The translations under genes and the position numbers were made by a program. 49,519 nt of DNA from Allobosea sp. AAP35 (GTDB taxonomy: Bacteria; Pseudomonadota; Alphaproteobacteria; Rhizobiales; Beijerinckiaceae), in the NCBI RefSeq assembly GCF_001295925.1, contig NZ_LJHQ01000040.1, forward strand, positions 1-49,519. The letters are read 5' to 3'. Shown here in pieces: positions 37,700 to 46,925 of the stretch; position 1 is the first letter of the stretch, and each line of letters starts with the position of its first letter. The notes beneath the pieces were generated by a model that saw only the letters and a program-made list of their open reading frames with translations, did not search any database and was not told where the DNA came from.

Positions 37700-40330
37700 T
37701 CACGCGTCCGGCGTCCAGGGGACCATGCGCAGCACAGTGCCGCCAAGCTGCGCGAAGGCGCGCTGGCGGCAGGAGAAGACGATGATCTGCTGGTCGCTGG
37801 CCTGGCGGTGCAGGGCGTCGAACATCCGCTCGATCCGGTCGTCGTCGGAGTAGACCAGCGCATCGTCGAGAATGACCGGCGCCGGCTGGCCATCCTTGGC
37901 CAGGAGCCGCGCGAAGGCGAGCCGCGTCAGCACCGCGAGCTGTTCGCGCATGCCGCCGCTGAGCAAGCCCACCGGCTCCTCCAGTCCGTTGCGGCTGACG
38001 GTGCGAGGCAGGAGCGTTTCCTCGTCGAAGGTCACGCTCGCACCCTCGAAGAGCAGCCCCAGCAAAGGTCGAAGCTCCGCCATCACCGGCGCGAAATAAT
38101 GGTCGCGTGCCTGGGTCCGCGCCGTCTGCAGCGCATCGCGCAGGCGCGTCAGCAGGGCGACCTCCCGCTCCAGACTGCCAAGCCGCGTGCCTGCCGCGGC
38201 CAGCCGGTCCAGCACCTCCTGCCACGCCTCCTCGACGGCCGCATCCGCCCGCGCCCGGATCCGGCCGTTCAGCTCGGCGGCCTCCTCTCGCAAGCTCGCG
38301 ATTTCAGTGGCCGCGCCATCGACGACCGAGCGCATCCGCCTGAACTTCGCCTCCGCTCCGGCGAGATCGGTGGCGCTGGCGCGCAGGGTCTCGACGCGCG
38401 CCTGTGCAGCCTCCAAGATCGCTTCGGCCTGGGCCAAGTCGTTCGCCAACTGCGCCTCATGGGCCGCGCGCCCGTCCGCTGCGCCCAGCACCGCCACCAG
38501 CCCGGCCCGCTCCGAGGTGACGCTCGCCAGCGCCCGCTCGGCCGCGACGACCGCCGCCCCGGCTTCGTCGCGCGCGCTCTGGGCCGCCCGCTGCGCCCCG
38601 CGTGAGGCCGTGACGCGCGCCTCGGCCGTCGCCAGGCTTCCGCGCACGGCTTCGGGATCGCCCTTGATCTCGGTTGCGGCGAGGCTTTGCGCCTCGAGCC
38701 TGGCGATCGCCTCCCGCAACGCAGGCAGCCCGTCGGGCGCGAGCAAGGTGAGCCGTTGCCGCGCCAGATCGAGGCGACCGCTCAGGTCGCGCAAGGCGCT
38801 CTCGCGCTGGCGCGCCTCTGCCAGATCGGCGACGCCCAGCGCAGCCAGCAGCGCAACCCGCCGCGCTAGCGCCTCGGCCAGACCGGTCTCCCCCTCGCGC
38901 GCCTGCGGCAGGGTCAGGCTAAGCGTCCCGACGCCCTCGATCTCGATCGTGGCCTGGCGTGTCAGCGCGCGCTCCTCGCCATCGGCCAGCGCCACGCCGT
39001 CGAGCCCGATCGTGCCCAGCGCGCCGGCGCGGTAGTCGACCCGCAGCAGCGGCATCTGCGCCGTCTGGGCCGCCCGCAGCCCGACGAGCGCGGTTTCGGC
39101 CGCCTCCAGCTGCTTCACCGCGCCTGGGGGCAAGGCGAGCGCCTTCACCTCGGCCTGGATCGTCTCGACCTCCACCCGGCCGGCTTCGGCACGGGCATGA
39201 TCGTGCTGCAACCGCGCCAGTTGCTCGGCGGCCGCACGCGCCTGCATCGATTTCTCTAGTCGGCTCAGGAGATCGCGCGCTTCGCGTTCGGCAGCTTCCG
39301 CTTCCTCGACAGCACGGGTCGCCTGTTGTCCGGCCTCGCGCGCCTCGCGCTGTTGGGACGCGGCCGCGTCGCGCTGGGTCAGGCTATCAGCCTCGCGCGC
39401 TTCGAGCAGCCCGTGCCGCGCCAGATTCTGGCGATAGATTTCGAGCGTCTGGCGTGCCGCATCGAGATGGTTTCGCGCCAGCGCCGCCTCGACGTCCGCC
39501 GTCTTCAGCGCCTCGCCCTGGGCCTTGGCGGTCGTCCAGGCCGCTTCCGCCTGGAAGAGGTCGCGCAGCCGCATGCCCTGCTGGTCCGGGTCGTCGAGCG
39601 CGGCCAGCCTTGTGCGCAAGGACCGACGACGGTCCAGCGCCTCGCGCAGTTCACGGACCTCCGCCGAAAGCCGCTTCTCGGTTTCGACCAGCCGGTCGCG
39701 CTCCTCGATCGCCTGCGCATAGGCACCGCCGGTCTTGGGCCGCCCGGTCGCCGTCACCAGAACCGACAATTCGGTTTCGCAGGCTGCCACCGCCTGGGCC
39801 ATGCGCCGGCCCCCGGTCAGCGATTCGACCTCACCCTGCACCGAGGTCAGCACGGATTCGCGCGCGCGCTTCTCGCCCTCCTCGTCCTTGGGCGAGCGCC
39901 GCTCGATGCCGGTGATGCCCTGGCGCACCCAGAGCAGCCCCGCCGGCCCGCTCGTGCCACCCTGGACCAACCGCGCGATGAAACGCTCGGCCTCGTCAGC
40001 CTGCGCAATGATGCGGCCCGAGCCGCGCTCGCGCACCATCGCGCGCCTTCCGCCGTAGAACTGCTTGGTCAGCCGAAAGGCGCCCTCGCCCGTGGCGATG
40101 TCGGCCTCGACCAGCGGATTGCCGCCGCTATAGGGCCGCAGGGCCTGCACGGCGCCGGGCGTGCCCGTATGGGGCTGGAAGAACAGCGCATGCAGCGCGT
40201 CAAAGCAGGTCGATTTGCCGAATTCATTGGCGGCGCAGAGCACGTTGACCCCGTCGCCGATGCCCTCGACGGCAACGCCCTGCCCCGCGAATCGACGGAC
40301 ATTGTAAAGCCGCAGCGCCGTCAGCTTCAT
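37700..40330 (-). CDS. YhaN/SbcC-like SMC-type ATPase
   Basis: An 876-aa Rad50/SbcC-type protein. The P-loop is AANEFGKST (33-41), within a head starting MKLTALRLYNVRRFAG. Long Ala/Arg/Glu-rich coiled coils fill about 200-740. The C-terminal head has the signature LLSGGMREQLAVLTRLAFA and Walker B PAPVILDDALVYSDDDR. It is coupled by ATGA overlap to the upstream metallophosphoesterase gene, so the pair probably forms an SbcCD/YhaON-type exonuclease acting on DNA ends. It lacks an obvious zinc-hook CxxC in the coiled coil, which separates it from classical SbcC. Confidence 0.9.
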   Translation of the reverse strand: MKLTALRLYNVRRFAGQGVAVEGIGDGVNVLCAANEFGKSTCFDALHALFFQPHTGTPGAVQALRPYSGGNPLVEADIATGEGAFRLTKQFYGGRRAMVRERGSGRIIAQADEAERFIARLVQGGTSGPAGLLWVRQGITGIERRSPKDEEGEKRARESVLTSVQGEVESLTGGRRMAQAVAACETELSVLVTATGRPKTGGAYAQAIEERDRLVETEKRLSAEVRELREALDRRRSLRTRLAALDDPDQQGMRLRDLFQAEAAWTTAKAQGEALKTADVEAALARNHLDAARQTLEIYRQNLARHGLLEAREADSLTQRDAAASQQREAREAGQQATRAVEEAEAAEREARDLLSRLEKSMQARAAAEQLARLQHDHARAEAGRVEVETIQAEVKALALPPGAVKQLEAAETALVGLRAAQTAQMPLLRVDYRAGALGTIGLDGVALADGEERALTRQATIEIEGVGTLSLTLPQAREGETGLAEALARRVALLAALGVADLAEARQRESALRDLSGRLDLARQRLTLLAPDGLPALREAIARLEAQSLAATEIKGDPEAVRGSLATAEARVTASRGAQRAAQSARDEAGAAVVAAERALASVTSERAGLVAVLGAADGRAAHEAQLANDLAQAEAILEAAQARVETLRASATDLAGAEAKFRRMRSVVDGAATEIASLREEAAELNGRIRARADAAVEEAWQEVLDRLAAAGTRLGSLEREVALLTRLRDALQTARTQARDHYFAPVMAELRPLLGLLFEGASVTFDEETLLPRTVSRNGLEEPVGLLSGGMREQLAVLTRLAFARLLAKDGQPAPVILDDALVYSDDDRIERMFDALHRQASDQQIIVFSCRQRAFAQLGGTVLRMVPWTPDA

Positions 40331-41451
40331 GACGGCATCGCTTCGCAATAGGTGAACAGCCGGACCAGGCCGTCGCGTGCCGCCTGGCGCTCGCCGGCTG
40401 GGCGATGGTCGTCGAGGCTTTCGGCCAGCAGGAGATCGGCCGCCTGGCGCAACGCCCCGGCCCGGTCGATCGCGTCGAGATCCGCGCTCTCGCAATCGGT
40501 CGCCAGCGCCTCGGTTTCAAGCACGAGATGGGCAAATTCCGGCGCGACATGCGCCGCCGCGGCATCGAGCGCCGCCCGCGCTTGCGGCCGCAACCGCCCC
40601 GTGGCGATGACGCGCAGCAGCGTCTGCCGTCGGACGGGGCCCAGGGGCAAGCGCTCGGCCAGGAGGCCGGCCGCATCGTCGCCGGAGATCAGGTCGAGCG
40701 GCAGGCTGCGCCAGTCGAAGCTGCCGGTTTCAACCGGCGTGACGTCTGGCATGGCCCCGGGCGCAGCCAGCGAGACAAGCAGCGCCCGGCCGGGCTGATC
40801 ATGCTTGAAGCGGTCCGGCTCGGGCGCGCCGCTGTACCAGCTGCGCGGGCCGATCTGCATCTGGCCGTGCCAATCGCCGAGAGCGAGATAGTCAAGCCCG
40901 GCACGATGAGCCCGATCAGGGGCGATGATTTCGAGCCCGATCCCATCCTCACCGAAGCTCTGGATCGCGCCATGAGCGAGCCCGATACGCAGGCTGCCAT
41001 CGGGCGTCGCGGCGCTGTCCAGCCAGTCGGTCAAATCGCGCCCGGGCCGGCGGGTGGTGCACGGCGCTGGCAGGACGACAATGCCGGGCTCAAGCGCGAT
41101 CGGTGAGGCGTCGGTTGCCAGCAAGACATGAGCCGGCAATGCAGCGCGCGCCGCCGCCCATAATTCATCCGCCTGCAGCGAATCATGGTTGCCCGGCAGG
41201 ACGATCCAGCGCAGCGGCGCATGGCTTTCCATGGCCGCCAGCGCCTGGCGCAGCATGGCGGGGCTTGGCGTCTCGGTGTCGAAACAATCACCCGCGAGCA
41301 GGATGGTCCCGGCTCCGCCGGCCCGCGCCTGCGCCGCCAGCCGGTCGATCACGCCGTGACGCGCCTCGCGCAGCCGGCCGCGCAGCTCTTCCGGCATATT
41401 GCCGAAGCGCTTGCCGATATGCAGGTCCGAGGAGTGGAGAAAGCGGAACAT
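40327..41451 (-). CDS. YhaO/SbcD-like DNA repair metallophosphoesterase
   Basis: A 374-aa calcineurin-like phosphoesterase and the predicted nuclease partner of the adjacent YhaN-like ATPase. Mn-binding motifs are in order: HSSDLHIGKRFG (Asp9, His11), LLAGDCFDTE, VLPGNHDSL, LAHGAIQSF and LALGDWHGQM. ATG 41451 (MFRFLHSSDLHIG) is the family start. Its TGA stop overlaps the ATPase ATG (ATGA). It lies downstream of the photolyase gene on the same strand, 128 bp away, so a DNA-repair transcription unit is plausible. Confidence 0.92.
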   Translation of the reverse strand: MFRFLHSSDLHIGKRFGNMPEELRGRLREARHGVIDRLAAQARAGGAGTILLAGDCFDTETPSPAMLRQALAAMESHAPLRWIVLPGNHDSLQADELWAAARAALPAHVLLATDASPIALEPGIVVLPAPCTTRRPGRDLTDWLDSAATPDGSLRIGLAHGAIQSFGEDGIGLEIIAPDRAHRAGLDYLALGDWHGQMQIGPRSWYSGAPEPDRFKHDQPGRALLVSLAAPGAMPDVTPVETGSFDWRSLPLDLISGDDAAGLLAERLPLGPVRRQTLLRVIATGRLRPQARAALDAAAAHVAPEFAHLVLETEALATDCESADLDAIDRAGALRQAADLLLAESLDDHRPAGERQAARDGLVRLFTYCEAMPS

Positions 41452-41578
41452 CAGGCCTCGCTGCGGGCGGGTGCGCGAATCCGCTCCCGCCTTCACACCG
41501 ACACTGCGTGGCTTTGCTGCGTTTGGCGACCCACCCGGAGACCTGGCCGGCTTGGCCCAAGCCCGTCAGGCGCCGGCA

Positions 41579-43147
41579 TCACGCGAAAAGATCCGGCTGC
41601 CCTGCCCTGTGCAGCGGCTTTGCGTCCTCGAGAGCGTCGAGAAAGGCGTTTGCCTCGCGTATGATGGTTGCGACGCGGTCGGCCGGCATCTTGTCCAGCG
41701 TCTTGTAGGGCATCGCCATGCGCGGATTGTTGCCGAGCCTGCCGCGGTTCTCGATCAGGAAGTTCCAATAGAGCGGGTTGAACGGGCAGGCGCCTTCGCC
41801 TGTCTTGATCTTGGGGTCGTAGACGCAAGACCCACAGTAATTCGACATCCGGTCGATATAGGCCCCCGACGCCGCATAGGGTTTCGAGGCCAGAAGCCCG
41901 CCATCGGCGAAGAGCGCCATGCCATGGGTGTTGGGCAGCTCGACCCATTCGAAAGCGTCGGCATAGACGGCAAGATACCACTCCTCGACCTCGGCCGGGC
42001 GGATGCCGGCGAGCAGCGCGAAATTGCCGGTCACCATCAGCCGCTGGATATGGTGAGCATAGGCGTTGCGCCGCGTATCGCCGATCGCGTTGGCCAGGCA
42101 GTTCATCTCGGTTTCGCCCGACCAGTAAAACCAGGGCAGCGGCCGCTCGGCGGCAAGGGCGTTGGTCTGCGCATAGCCGGGCATCTCGAGCCAGTAGATG
42201 CCGCGGACATATTCGCGCCAGCCGAGAATCTGCCGGATGAAACCCTCGACCGCGTTGAGCGGCGCATGGCCGGCGCGCCAGCCGGTCTCGGCTGCGAGAC
42301 AGACCTCGCGCGGCAGCAGCAGGCCGACATTGAGATAGGGCGACAGCAACGCGTGGAAGATGAAGGGCTCTCCTTCAGCCATCGCATCCTGATAATCGCC
42401 GAAGAACGGCAAGGCGTCGGCGATAAAATGATCGAGCGCGGCGAGAGCGTCGTTACGCGTGACCGCCCAGCCGAATCCGTCGAGATCACCGAAATGATCG
42501 GCGAAACGCTCGGCCACCAGGGCGATGACCTCGGCGGTGACCGCATCGGGGCGCGTCCGCCCGCGCGGCGGCAGCGCCAGCGACGCCGGCAGGCGCTTGC
42601 GGTTCTCGGCGTCGAAATTCCACTGCCCGCCGACCGGCGCGTCGCCCTCCATCAGCAGGCCGGATCGACGGCGCATCTCGCGGTAGAAAAACTCCATGCG
42701 ATAGGCTTTGCGCCCATCGGCCCAGGCGGCAAAGTCGGCGCGCGAACACAGGAACCTGTCATCGTCGCGAATCGCGACCGGCAGGCCGATATCGCGCGAC
42801 CAGTCGTCCATCATCCGGCGCACCCGCCATTCGCTGGGCTCGGTGACGACGACCCGATCGGGTGCGTGACGCGACACCGCGCGCGCCAGCTCGCCGGTGA
42901 AGGAGCCCGTGTTGGCCGGATCGTCGAGCCTGACATAATCGACGCTCAGCCCCTCGTCGCGAAGCTCCTGCGCGAAATGCCGCATCGCTGAGAGAATGAA
43001 AGCGATCTTCTGCTTGTGGTGGCGAACATAGGTCGCCTCCTGCCCGACCTCGACCATCAGCACGACGTCGCGAGCGGCATCGATGCCGTCGAGCGCCGCG
43101 ACGTCGCGGCTCAGCTGGTCGCCCAGGATGAGGACCAGCGTTTTCAA
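41579..43147 (-). CDS. FeS-type bacterial cryptochrome / (6-4) photolyase (PhrB family)
   Basis: A light-driven repair enzyme or photoreceptor with FAD and a [4Fe-4S] cluster, 522 aa. With a TTG start at 43147 (LKTLVLILGDQLS) the four cluster cysteines fall at 350 (EMNCLANAIGD), 438 and 441 (NYCGSCVYDPK) and 454 (GEGACPFN). These are exactly the positions known for Agrobacterium PhrB, and AGAGG lies 8 nt before this TTG. A GTG at 43168 would shift the numbering by seven. The His-His pair (AYAHHIQRLM) typical of (6-4) photolyases is present. It is upstream of the YhaO/YhaN pair. Confidence 0.93.
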   Translation of the reverse strand: MKTLVLILGDQLSRDVAALDGIDAARDVVLMVEVGQEATYVRHHKQKIAFILSAMRHFAQELRDEGLSVDYVRLDDPANTGSFTGELARAVSRHAPDRVVVTEPSEWRVRRMMDDWSRDIGLPVAIRDDDRFLCSRADFAAWADGRKAYRMEFFYREMRRRSGLLMEGDAPVGGQWNFDAENRKRLPASLALPPRGRTRPDAVTAEVIALVAERFADHFGDLDGFGWAVTRNDALAALDHFIADALPFFGDYQDAMAEGEPFIFHALLSPYLNVGLLLPREVCLAAETGWRAGHAPLNAVEGFIRQILGWREYVRGIYWLEMPGYAQTNALAAERPLPWFYWSGETEMNCLANAIGDTRRNAYAHHIQRLMVTGNFALLAGIRPAEVEEWYLAVYADAFEWVELPNTHGMALFADGGLLASKPYAASGAYIDRMSNYCGSCVYDPKIKTGEGACPFNPLYWNFLIENRGRLGNNPRMAMPYKTLDKMPADRVATIIREANAFLDALEDAKPLHRAGQPDLFA

Positions 43148-43329
43148 CGGGCAGGCCTCTGCAAGCACCAGCAGCTCACTCCGGATCGAAGCAGTCCCAT
43201 CACAGCGCTCCTGGCTTTGCGACGGTTACGCCGCGCGTGACGGAACGGTTCAGCGGCGCGCCGATCGGACGAGGCCGGCGGGATTGGCGCAGGCGCGGCT
43301 GTGGCGAACGGGGCCGCGACCTCGACCGG

Positions 43330-44052
43330 CTATGGCTGCGGCGCCGCGACCTGCTGTCGGTCCCGAGCGAAGCGGGCTTCCACCGTGGCGATATAGGCAT
43401 CCCGCGACGGTCCCAGATGCTGGCGGCAGAGGGCGACAAGGCGGTCACGGTCGCCATTGGCCAGCGCCTCGACCATCGCGGCGTGCTGGTCGCGGGCCAG
43501 GCGCAGATGCTCGGGGCTCGCGGCGGTAATCGACCGCGCGCCATGAACCTTCTGCGCCATCGCCTGGATCAACTCGACGAGATGGCGATTGCCGCAGGCG
43601 CGAAACAGCGTCTCGTGGAACCGCATATTGGCGCGGAACGCCGCCCGCGCATCGGCGCATTCGACCGCCACCGCATGCTGTTGCTGGACGGCGTGCAACT
43701 CTTCCAGGATCAGGCCAGACAGCGGAAGCGGGATTTGCTGCGCGGCCAGCGTCTCCAGCGCCTCGCGCACCGAATAGATCTGCCGCACCTCCACGGGATC
43801 GAGCAGCTTCACGACCGCGCCCCGATTGGGGATGCGCTCGACAAGGCCGACACGCTCCAGATCGGCCAGAGCCTCGCGCACGACATGGCGCTTCACGGCA
43901 AGCCGTTCGGCCAGTTCCTCCTCGACCAGCCGCTCGCGCGGCAGGAGCCAACCGAGGACGATCTCCTCCTCCAGCATGGCCGCGACATCGCGCACGCGCT
44001 CGGTGGTCTGGGCCTTGAGGGCGGTCCGCTCCTTCAGGGAAGACATGCTCAT
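43330..44052 (-). CDS. GntR family transcriptional regulator, FCD subfamily
   Basis: A 240-aa regulator. The winged HTH (about 15-80) contains LVEEELAERLAVKRHVVREA and GLVERIPNRGAVV. The helical FCD effector domain has the usual metal-binding residues, for example in NMRFHETLFRACGN, ARDQHAAMVEAL and LCRQHLG. It diverges from an acid-catabolism operon across 64 bp holding an ATTGT-N2-ACAAT inverted repeat, so it most likely represses that operon and itself until a sugar acid or related effector binds. ATG 44052 or 44046 may be the start. Confidence 0.92.
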   Translation of the reverse strand: MSMSSLKERTALKAQTTERVRDVAAMLEEEIVLGWLLPRERLVEEELAERLAVKRHVVREALADLERVGLVERIPNRGAVVKLLDPVEVRQIYSVREALETLAAQQIPLPLSGLILEELHAVQQQHAVAVECADARAAFRANMRFHETLFRACGNRHLVELIQAMAQKVHGARSITAASPEHLRLARDQHAAMVEALANGDRDRLVALCRQHLGPSRDAYIATVEARFARDRQQVAAPQP

Positions 44053-44076
44053 TCCAGCTTATAACTCTTCGACATA

Positions 44077-44088
44077 ATTGTTGACAAT
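44077..44088. promoter_or_regulatory. Probable GntR operator overlapping the -35 of the dehydratase promoter
   Basis: ATTGT-TG-ACAAT is a perfect 5-bp inverted repeat of the TTGTNNACAA kind bound by FCD-type GntR regulators. TTGACA at 44081-44086 inside it could serve as a -35 box, with TATTCC (44103-44108) 16 nt later as the -10. Binding here would block transcription of the dehydratase operon. Confidence 0.65.
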
Positions 44089-44116
44089 CCTGGCGTCGGT
44101 CATATTCCTAACCGCC

Positions 44117-45838
44117 ATGAGCACGTCCGACGATACCCCATCCTTGAGGCCCGCTGCACGCGGCATGCGCCGCAATCTCGCGACCTATGGCGACCCTGGC
44201 TTCTCGCTGTTCCTGCGCAAGGCTTTCATCAAGGCCGCCGGCTTTTCCGACGATGCGCTCGACCGGCCGATCATCGGCATCACCAACACCTTCAGCGACT
44301 TCAACCCCTGCCATGGCAATGTGCCTCGGCTGATCGAGGCGGTGAAGCGCGGCGTGATGCTGGCGGGCGGGTTGCCGATGGAGTTCCCGACGATCTCCAT
44401 CCACGAATCCTTCGCCAATCCGACCTCGATGTTCCTGCGCAATCTGATGGCGATCGACACCGAGGAGATGATCCGGGCCCAGCCCTGCGATTCCGTCGTG
44501 CTGATCGGCGGCTGCGACAAGACCGTTCCGGCCCAGCTCATGGGCGCGGTCTCAGCCGATGTTCCGGCGATCCAGCTCATCACGGGGCCGATGCTGGTTG
44601 GCCACCACAAGGGCGAGATCCTCGGCGCCTGCACCGATTGCCGCCGGCTCTGGGGCCAACATCGCGCCGGCCAGATCGACGAGGCCGAGATCGAGGTGCT
44701 GAGCGGGCGGCTCGCGCCGACGCAGGGCACCTGCATGGTCATGGGCACGGCCTCGACGATGGGCTGCCTGGTCGAGGCGCTCGGCATCGCGCTGCCGGGC
44801 TCGGGCACGATTCCCGCCACCCATGCCGACCGCATCCGCGCCGCAGAAGCCAGCGGGCGCGAGGCCGTGCGGCTGGCCCAGGGCAGCCCCAAGCCGAGCG
44901 AATTGCTGACCAAGACCGCGTTCCGCAACGCGCTGACCGTGCTGCAGGCGATTGGCGGCTCGACCAACGGGCTCGTCCATCTGGCGGCGATCGCGCGCCG
45001 CGCCGGGCTCTCGATCGATCTCGAGGAGTTCGACGCTATCGGCCGCAAGGTGCCGGTGCTGATCGACCTCAAGCCCTCCGGCGATCACTATATGGAGCAT
45101 TTCCACTGGGCCGGTGGCGTGCCCAAGCTGATGAAGGAGCTCGGCGACCATCTCGACCGTTCGGCCCCAACCATCGACGGCCGCACCATCGGCGAGATCG
45201 CCGACGCGGCCGAGGACGTGCCCAACCAGACGATCATCCGCACCACCGCAAGCCCGGTGAAGCCGACCGGCGGCATGGCCGTGCTGCGCGGCAACCTCGC
45301 GCCGGGCGGGGCCGTGATCAAGCATTCGGCTGCCTCGCCTGCCCTGCTGAAGCATACCGGGCGCGCGGTGGTCTTCACCTCGGTCGAGGACATGGTTCGC
45401 CGGATGGACGACCCCGATCTCGACGTGGCGGCCGACGACGTTCTCGTTCTGACGAATGCCGGTCCGCGAGGCGCTCCCGGCATGCCCGAAGCCGGCTATA
45501 TTCCGATCCCCAAGAAGCTGGCCCAGGCTGGCGTCAAGGACATGGTCCGGATTTCGGACGCCCGCATGAGCGGCACGGCCTTCGGCACGATCGTTTTGCA
45601 CATCACGCCGGAATCGGCCGTCGGCGGCCCGCTCGGCCTCGTCCGCAACGGCGACATGATCCGGCTCGATGTCGAGGCCCGCGAGATCGCACTGCTGGTC
45701 GACGATGCGGAACTGGAACGACGCAAGAGTGAGTGGCAGCCGCCGGCCCATCTGGCGGAACCCTCGCGCGGCTATCGCCACCTCTATCTCACCACCGTCC
45801 TGCAAGCGGATGAGGGCTGCGACTTCGACTTCTGCTGA
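44117..45838 (+). CDS. IlvD/Edd family dehydratase, probable sugar-acid dehydratase
   Basis: An Fe-S dehydratase removing water from a 2,3-dihydroxy acid, 573 aa. Cluster ligands are Cys65 (FNPCHGN), Cys133 (GGCDKTVPA) and Cys206 (QGTCMVMGTAS). The proposed catalytic Ser is in SDARMSGTAFGTI. Context (GntR regulator, transporter binding protein, dehydrogenase) favours an aldonate or pentonate dehydratase over IlvD of branched-chain synthesis. ATG 44117 has no Shine-Dalgarno sequence; the predicted promoter ends 8 nt before it, so the mRNA may be nearly leaderless. The 3' end lies in a 19-bp tandem duplication. Confidence 0.9.
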   Translation: MSTSDDTPSLRPAARGMRRNLATYGDPGFSLFLRKAFIKAAGFSDDALDRPIIGITNTFSDFNPCHGNVPRLIEAVKRGVMLAGGLPMEFPTISIHESFANPTSMFLRNLMAIDTEEMIRAQPCDSVVLIGGCDKTVPAQLMGAVSADVPAIQLITGPMLVGHHKGEILGACTDCRRLWGQHRAGQIDEAEIEVLSGRLAPTQGTCMVMGTASTMGCLVEALGIALPGSGTIPATHADRIRAAEASGREAVRLAQGSPKPSELLTKTAFRNALTVLQAIGGSTNGLVHLAAIARRAGLSIDLEEFDAIGRKVPVLIDLKPSGDHYMEHFHWAGGVPKLMKELGDHLDRSAPTIDGRTIGEIADAAEDVPNQTIIRTTASPVKPTGGMAVLRGNLAPGGAVIKHSAASPALLKHTGRAVVFTSVEDMVRRMDDPDLDVAADDVLVLTNAGPRGAPGMPEAGYIPIPKKLAQAGVKDMVRISDARMSGTAFGTIVLHITPESAVGGPLGLVRNGDMIRLDVEAREIALLVDDAELERRKSEWQPPAHLAEPSRGYRHLYLTTVLQADEGCDFDFC

Positions 45839-45858
45839 CGACTTGGACTTCTGCTGAC
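45821..45858 (+). repeat. 19-bp tandem duplication at the dehydratase stop codon
   Basis: GACTTCGACTTCTGCTGAC (45821-45839) is followed at once by GACTTGGACTTCTGCTGAC (45840-45858), one mismatch. The first copy encodes the C-terminal DFDFC and the stop; the second lies beyond the stop and out of frame. It looks like a replication-slippage duplication. Confidence 0.85.
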
Positions 45859-45931
45859 GGCCAGCCCGGCCCAAGCCTTTCCACCGAGACTGGAGCCTAC
45901 CGGTCCGCCCTGCCCCTTTGGAGAAAACCCC

Positions 45932-46906
45932 ATGATCAACCGTCGCCTCGTCATCGGTGCGCTCGCTGGCCTGTCCATCGCGCTGCCCGCCACGGCCTTC
46001 GCCCAGGCCTATCCGCAGAAGCCGATCACGCTGATCGTGCCCTATGCGCCAGGCGGAGCGACCGACATCATCGGCCGCGTCGTCGCCGAGGAGATGTCGA
46101 ACAGCCTCGGCCAGCGCCTGGTTGTCGAGAACCGGGCCGGAGCCGGCGGCAGCGTCGGGGCGGCAGCGGCCGCACGCGCGCAGCCCGACGGCTACACCCT
46201 GCTTCTGGGCGCGCTGACCAGCCATTCGATCAATATGAGCCTGCAGGCGAAGCCCGGCTTCGACCTGAAGAAGGAGTTCGTACCGGTCGGGCTCGCCGGC
46301 AATGTCGGGCTCGCGCTCGTCGTCCACCCGTCGGTGCCGGCCAAGACGGTTCCCGAGCTGATCACGCTGATCAAGGCGAAACCCGACGACTATTCCTACG
46401 CGTCTTCGGGCCAGGGCTCGCCGCAGCATCTCTCCGGCGAACTGTTCAACCTGAAGGCCGGCACCAAGATGCCCGTCGTGCCCTATCGCGGCTCCGGCCC
46501 GGCCATGACCGACATGGTCGCCGGCCAGGTCAAGATCATGTTCGACACGATTCCCGCCGTGCTGCAGCATGTGAAGGGCGGCTCGCTTCGGGCGATCGCG
46601 ACCACCGGCACGGAAGCCTCGACCTTCATGCCGGAGACGCCGACCGCGATTTCGCAGGGGCTCGCCGGCTTCGAGGTCTCGTCCTGGTTCGGCCTGCTCG
46701 CGCCGACCGGTACGCCGCAGCCGGTGCTGGACAAACTCAATGCCGAGCTGAACAAGGCCTTGCAAAGCCCGAAGCTGAAAGAGGCGCTGGCGCTGCAGGG
46801 CGTCGTTCCCGCGCCGAGCACGCCTGCCGAGGCCGCAGCCCGGATCGACGCCGAGATCACCAAATGGGGCGAGCTGATCAAGTCGAGCGGGATCAAGGCC
46901 GAGTGA
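45932..46906 (+). CDS. Bug/TctC-family tripartite tricarboxylate transporter substrate-binding protein
   Basis: A periplasmic solute-binding protein of 324 aa. Its signal peptide (RRLVIGALAGLSIALPATA, cleavage near AFA-Q) is followed by YPQKPITLIVPYAPGGATD, the Bug-family hallmark, and ENRAGAGGSVGAAAAARAQPDGYT. It probably binds a carboxylate imported for the cluster. The membrane partners TctA/TctB are not encoded in the window, so it must use a transporter elsewhere or act as a sensor, as some Bug proteins do. It starts 93 bp after the dehydratase. Confidence 0.93.
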   Translation: MINRRLVIGALAGLSIALPATAFAQAYPQKPITLIVPYAPGGATDIIGRVVAEEMSNSLGQRLVVENRAGAGGSVGAAAAARAQPDGYTLLLGALTSHSINMSLQAKPGFDLKKEFVPVGLAGNVGLALVVHPSVPAKTVPELITLIKAKPDDYSYASSGQGSPQHLSGELFNLKAGTKMPVVPYRGSGPAMTDMVAGQVKIMFDTIPAVLQHVKGGSLRAIATTGTEASTFMPETPTAISQGLAGFEVSSWFGLLAPTGTPQPVLDKLNAELNKALQSPKLKEALALQGVVPAPSTPAEAAARIDAEITKWGELIKSSGIKAE

Positions 46907-46925
46907 GCGTACTGGAACATACGCT

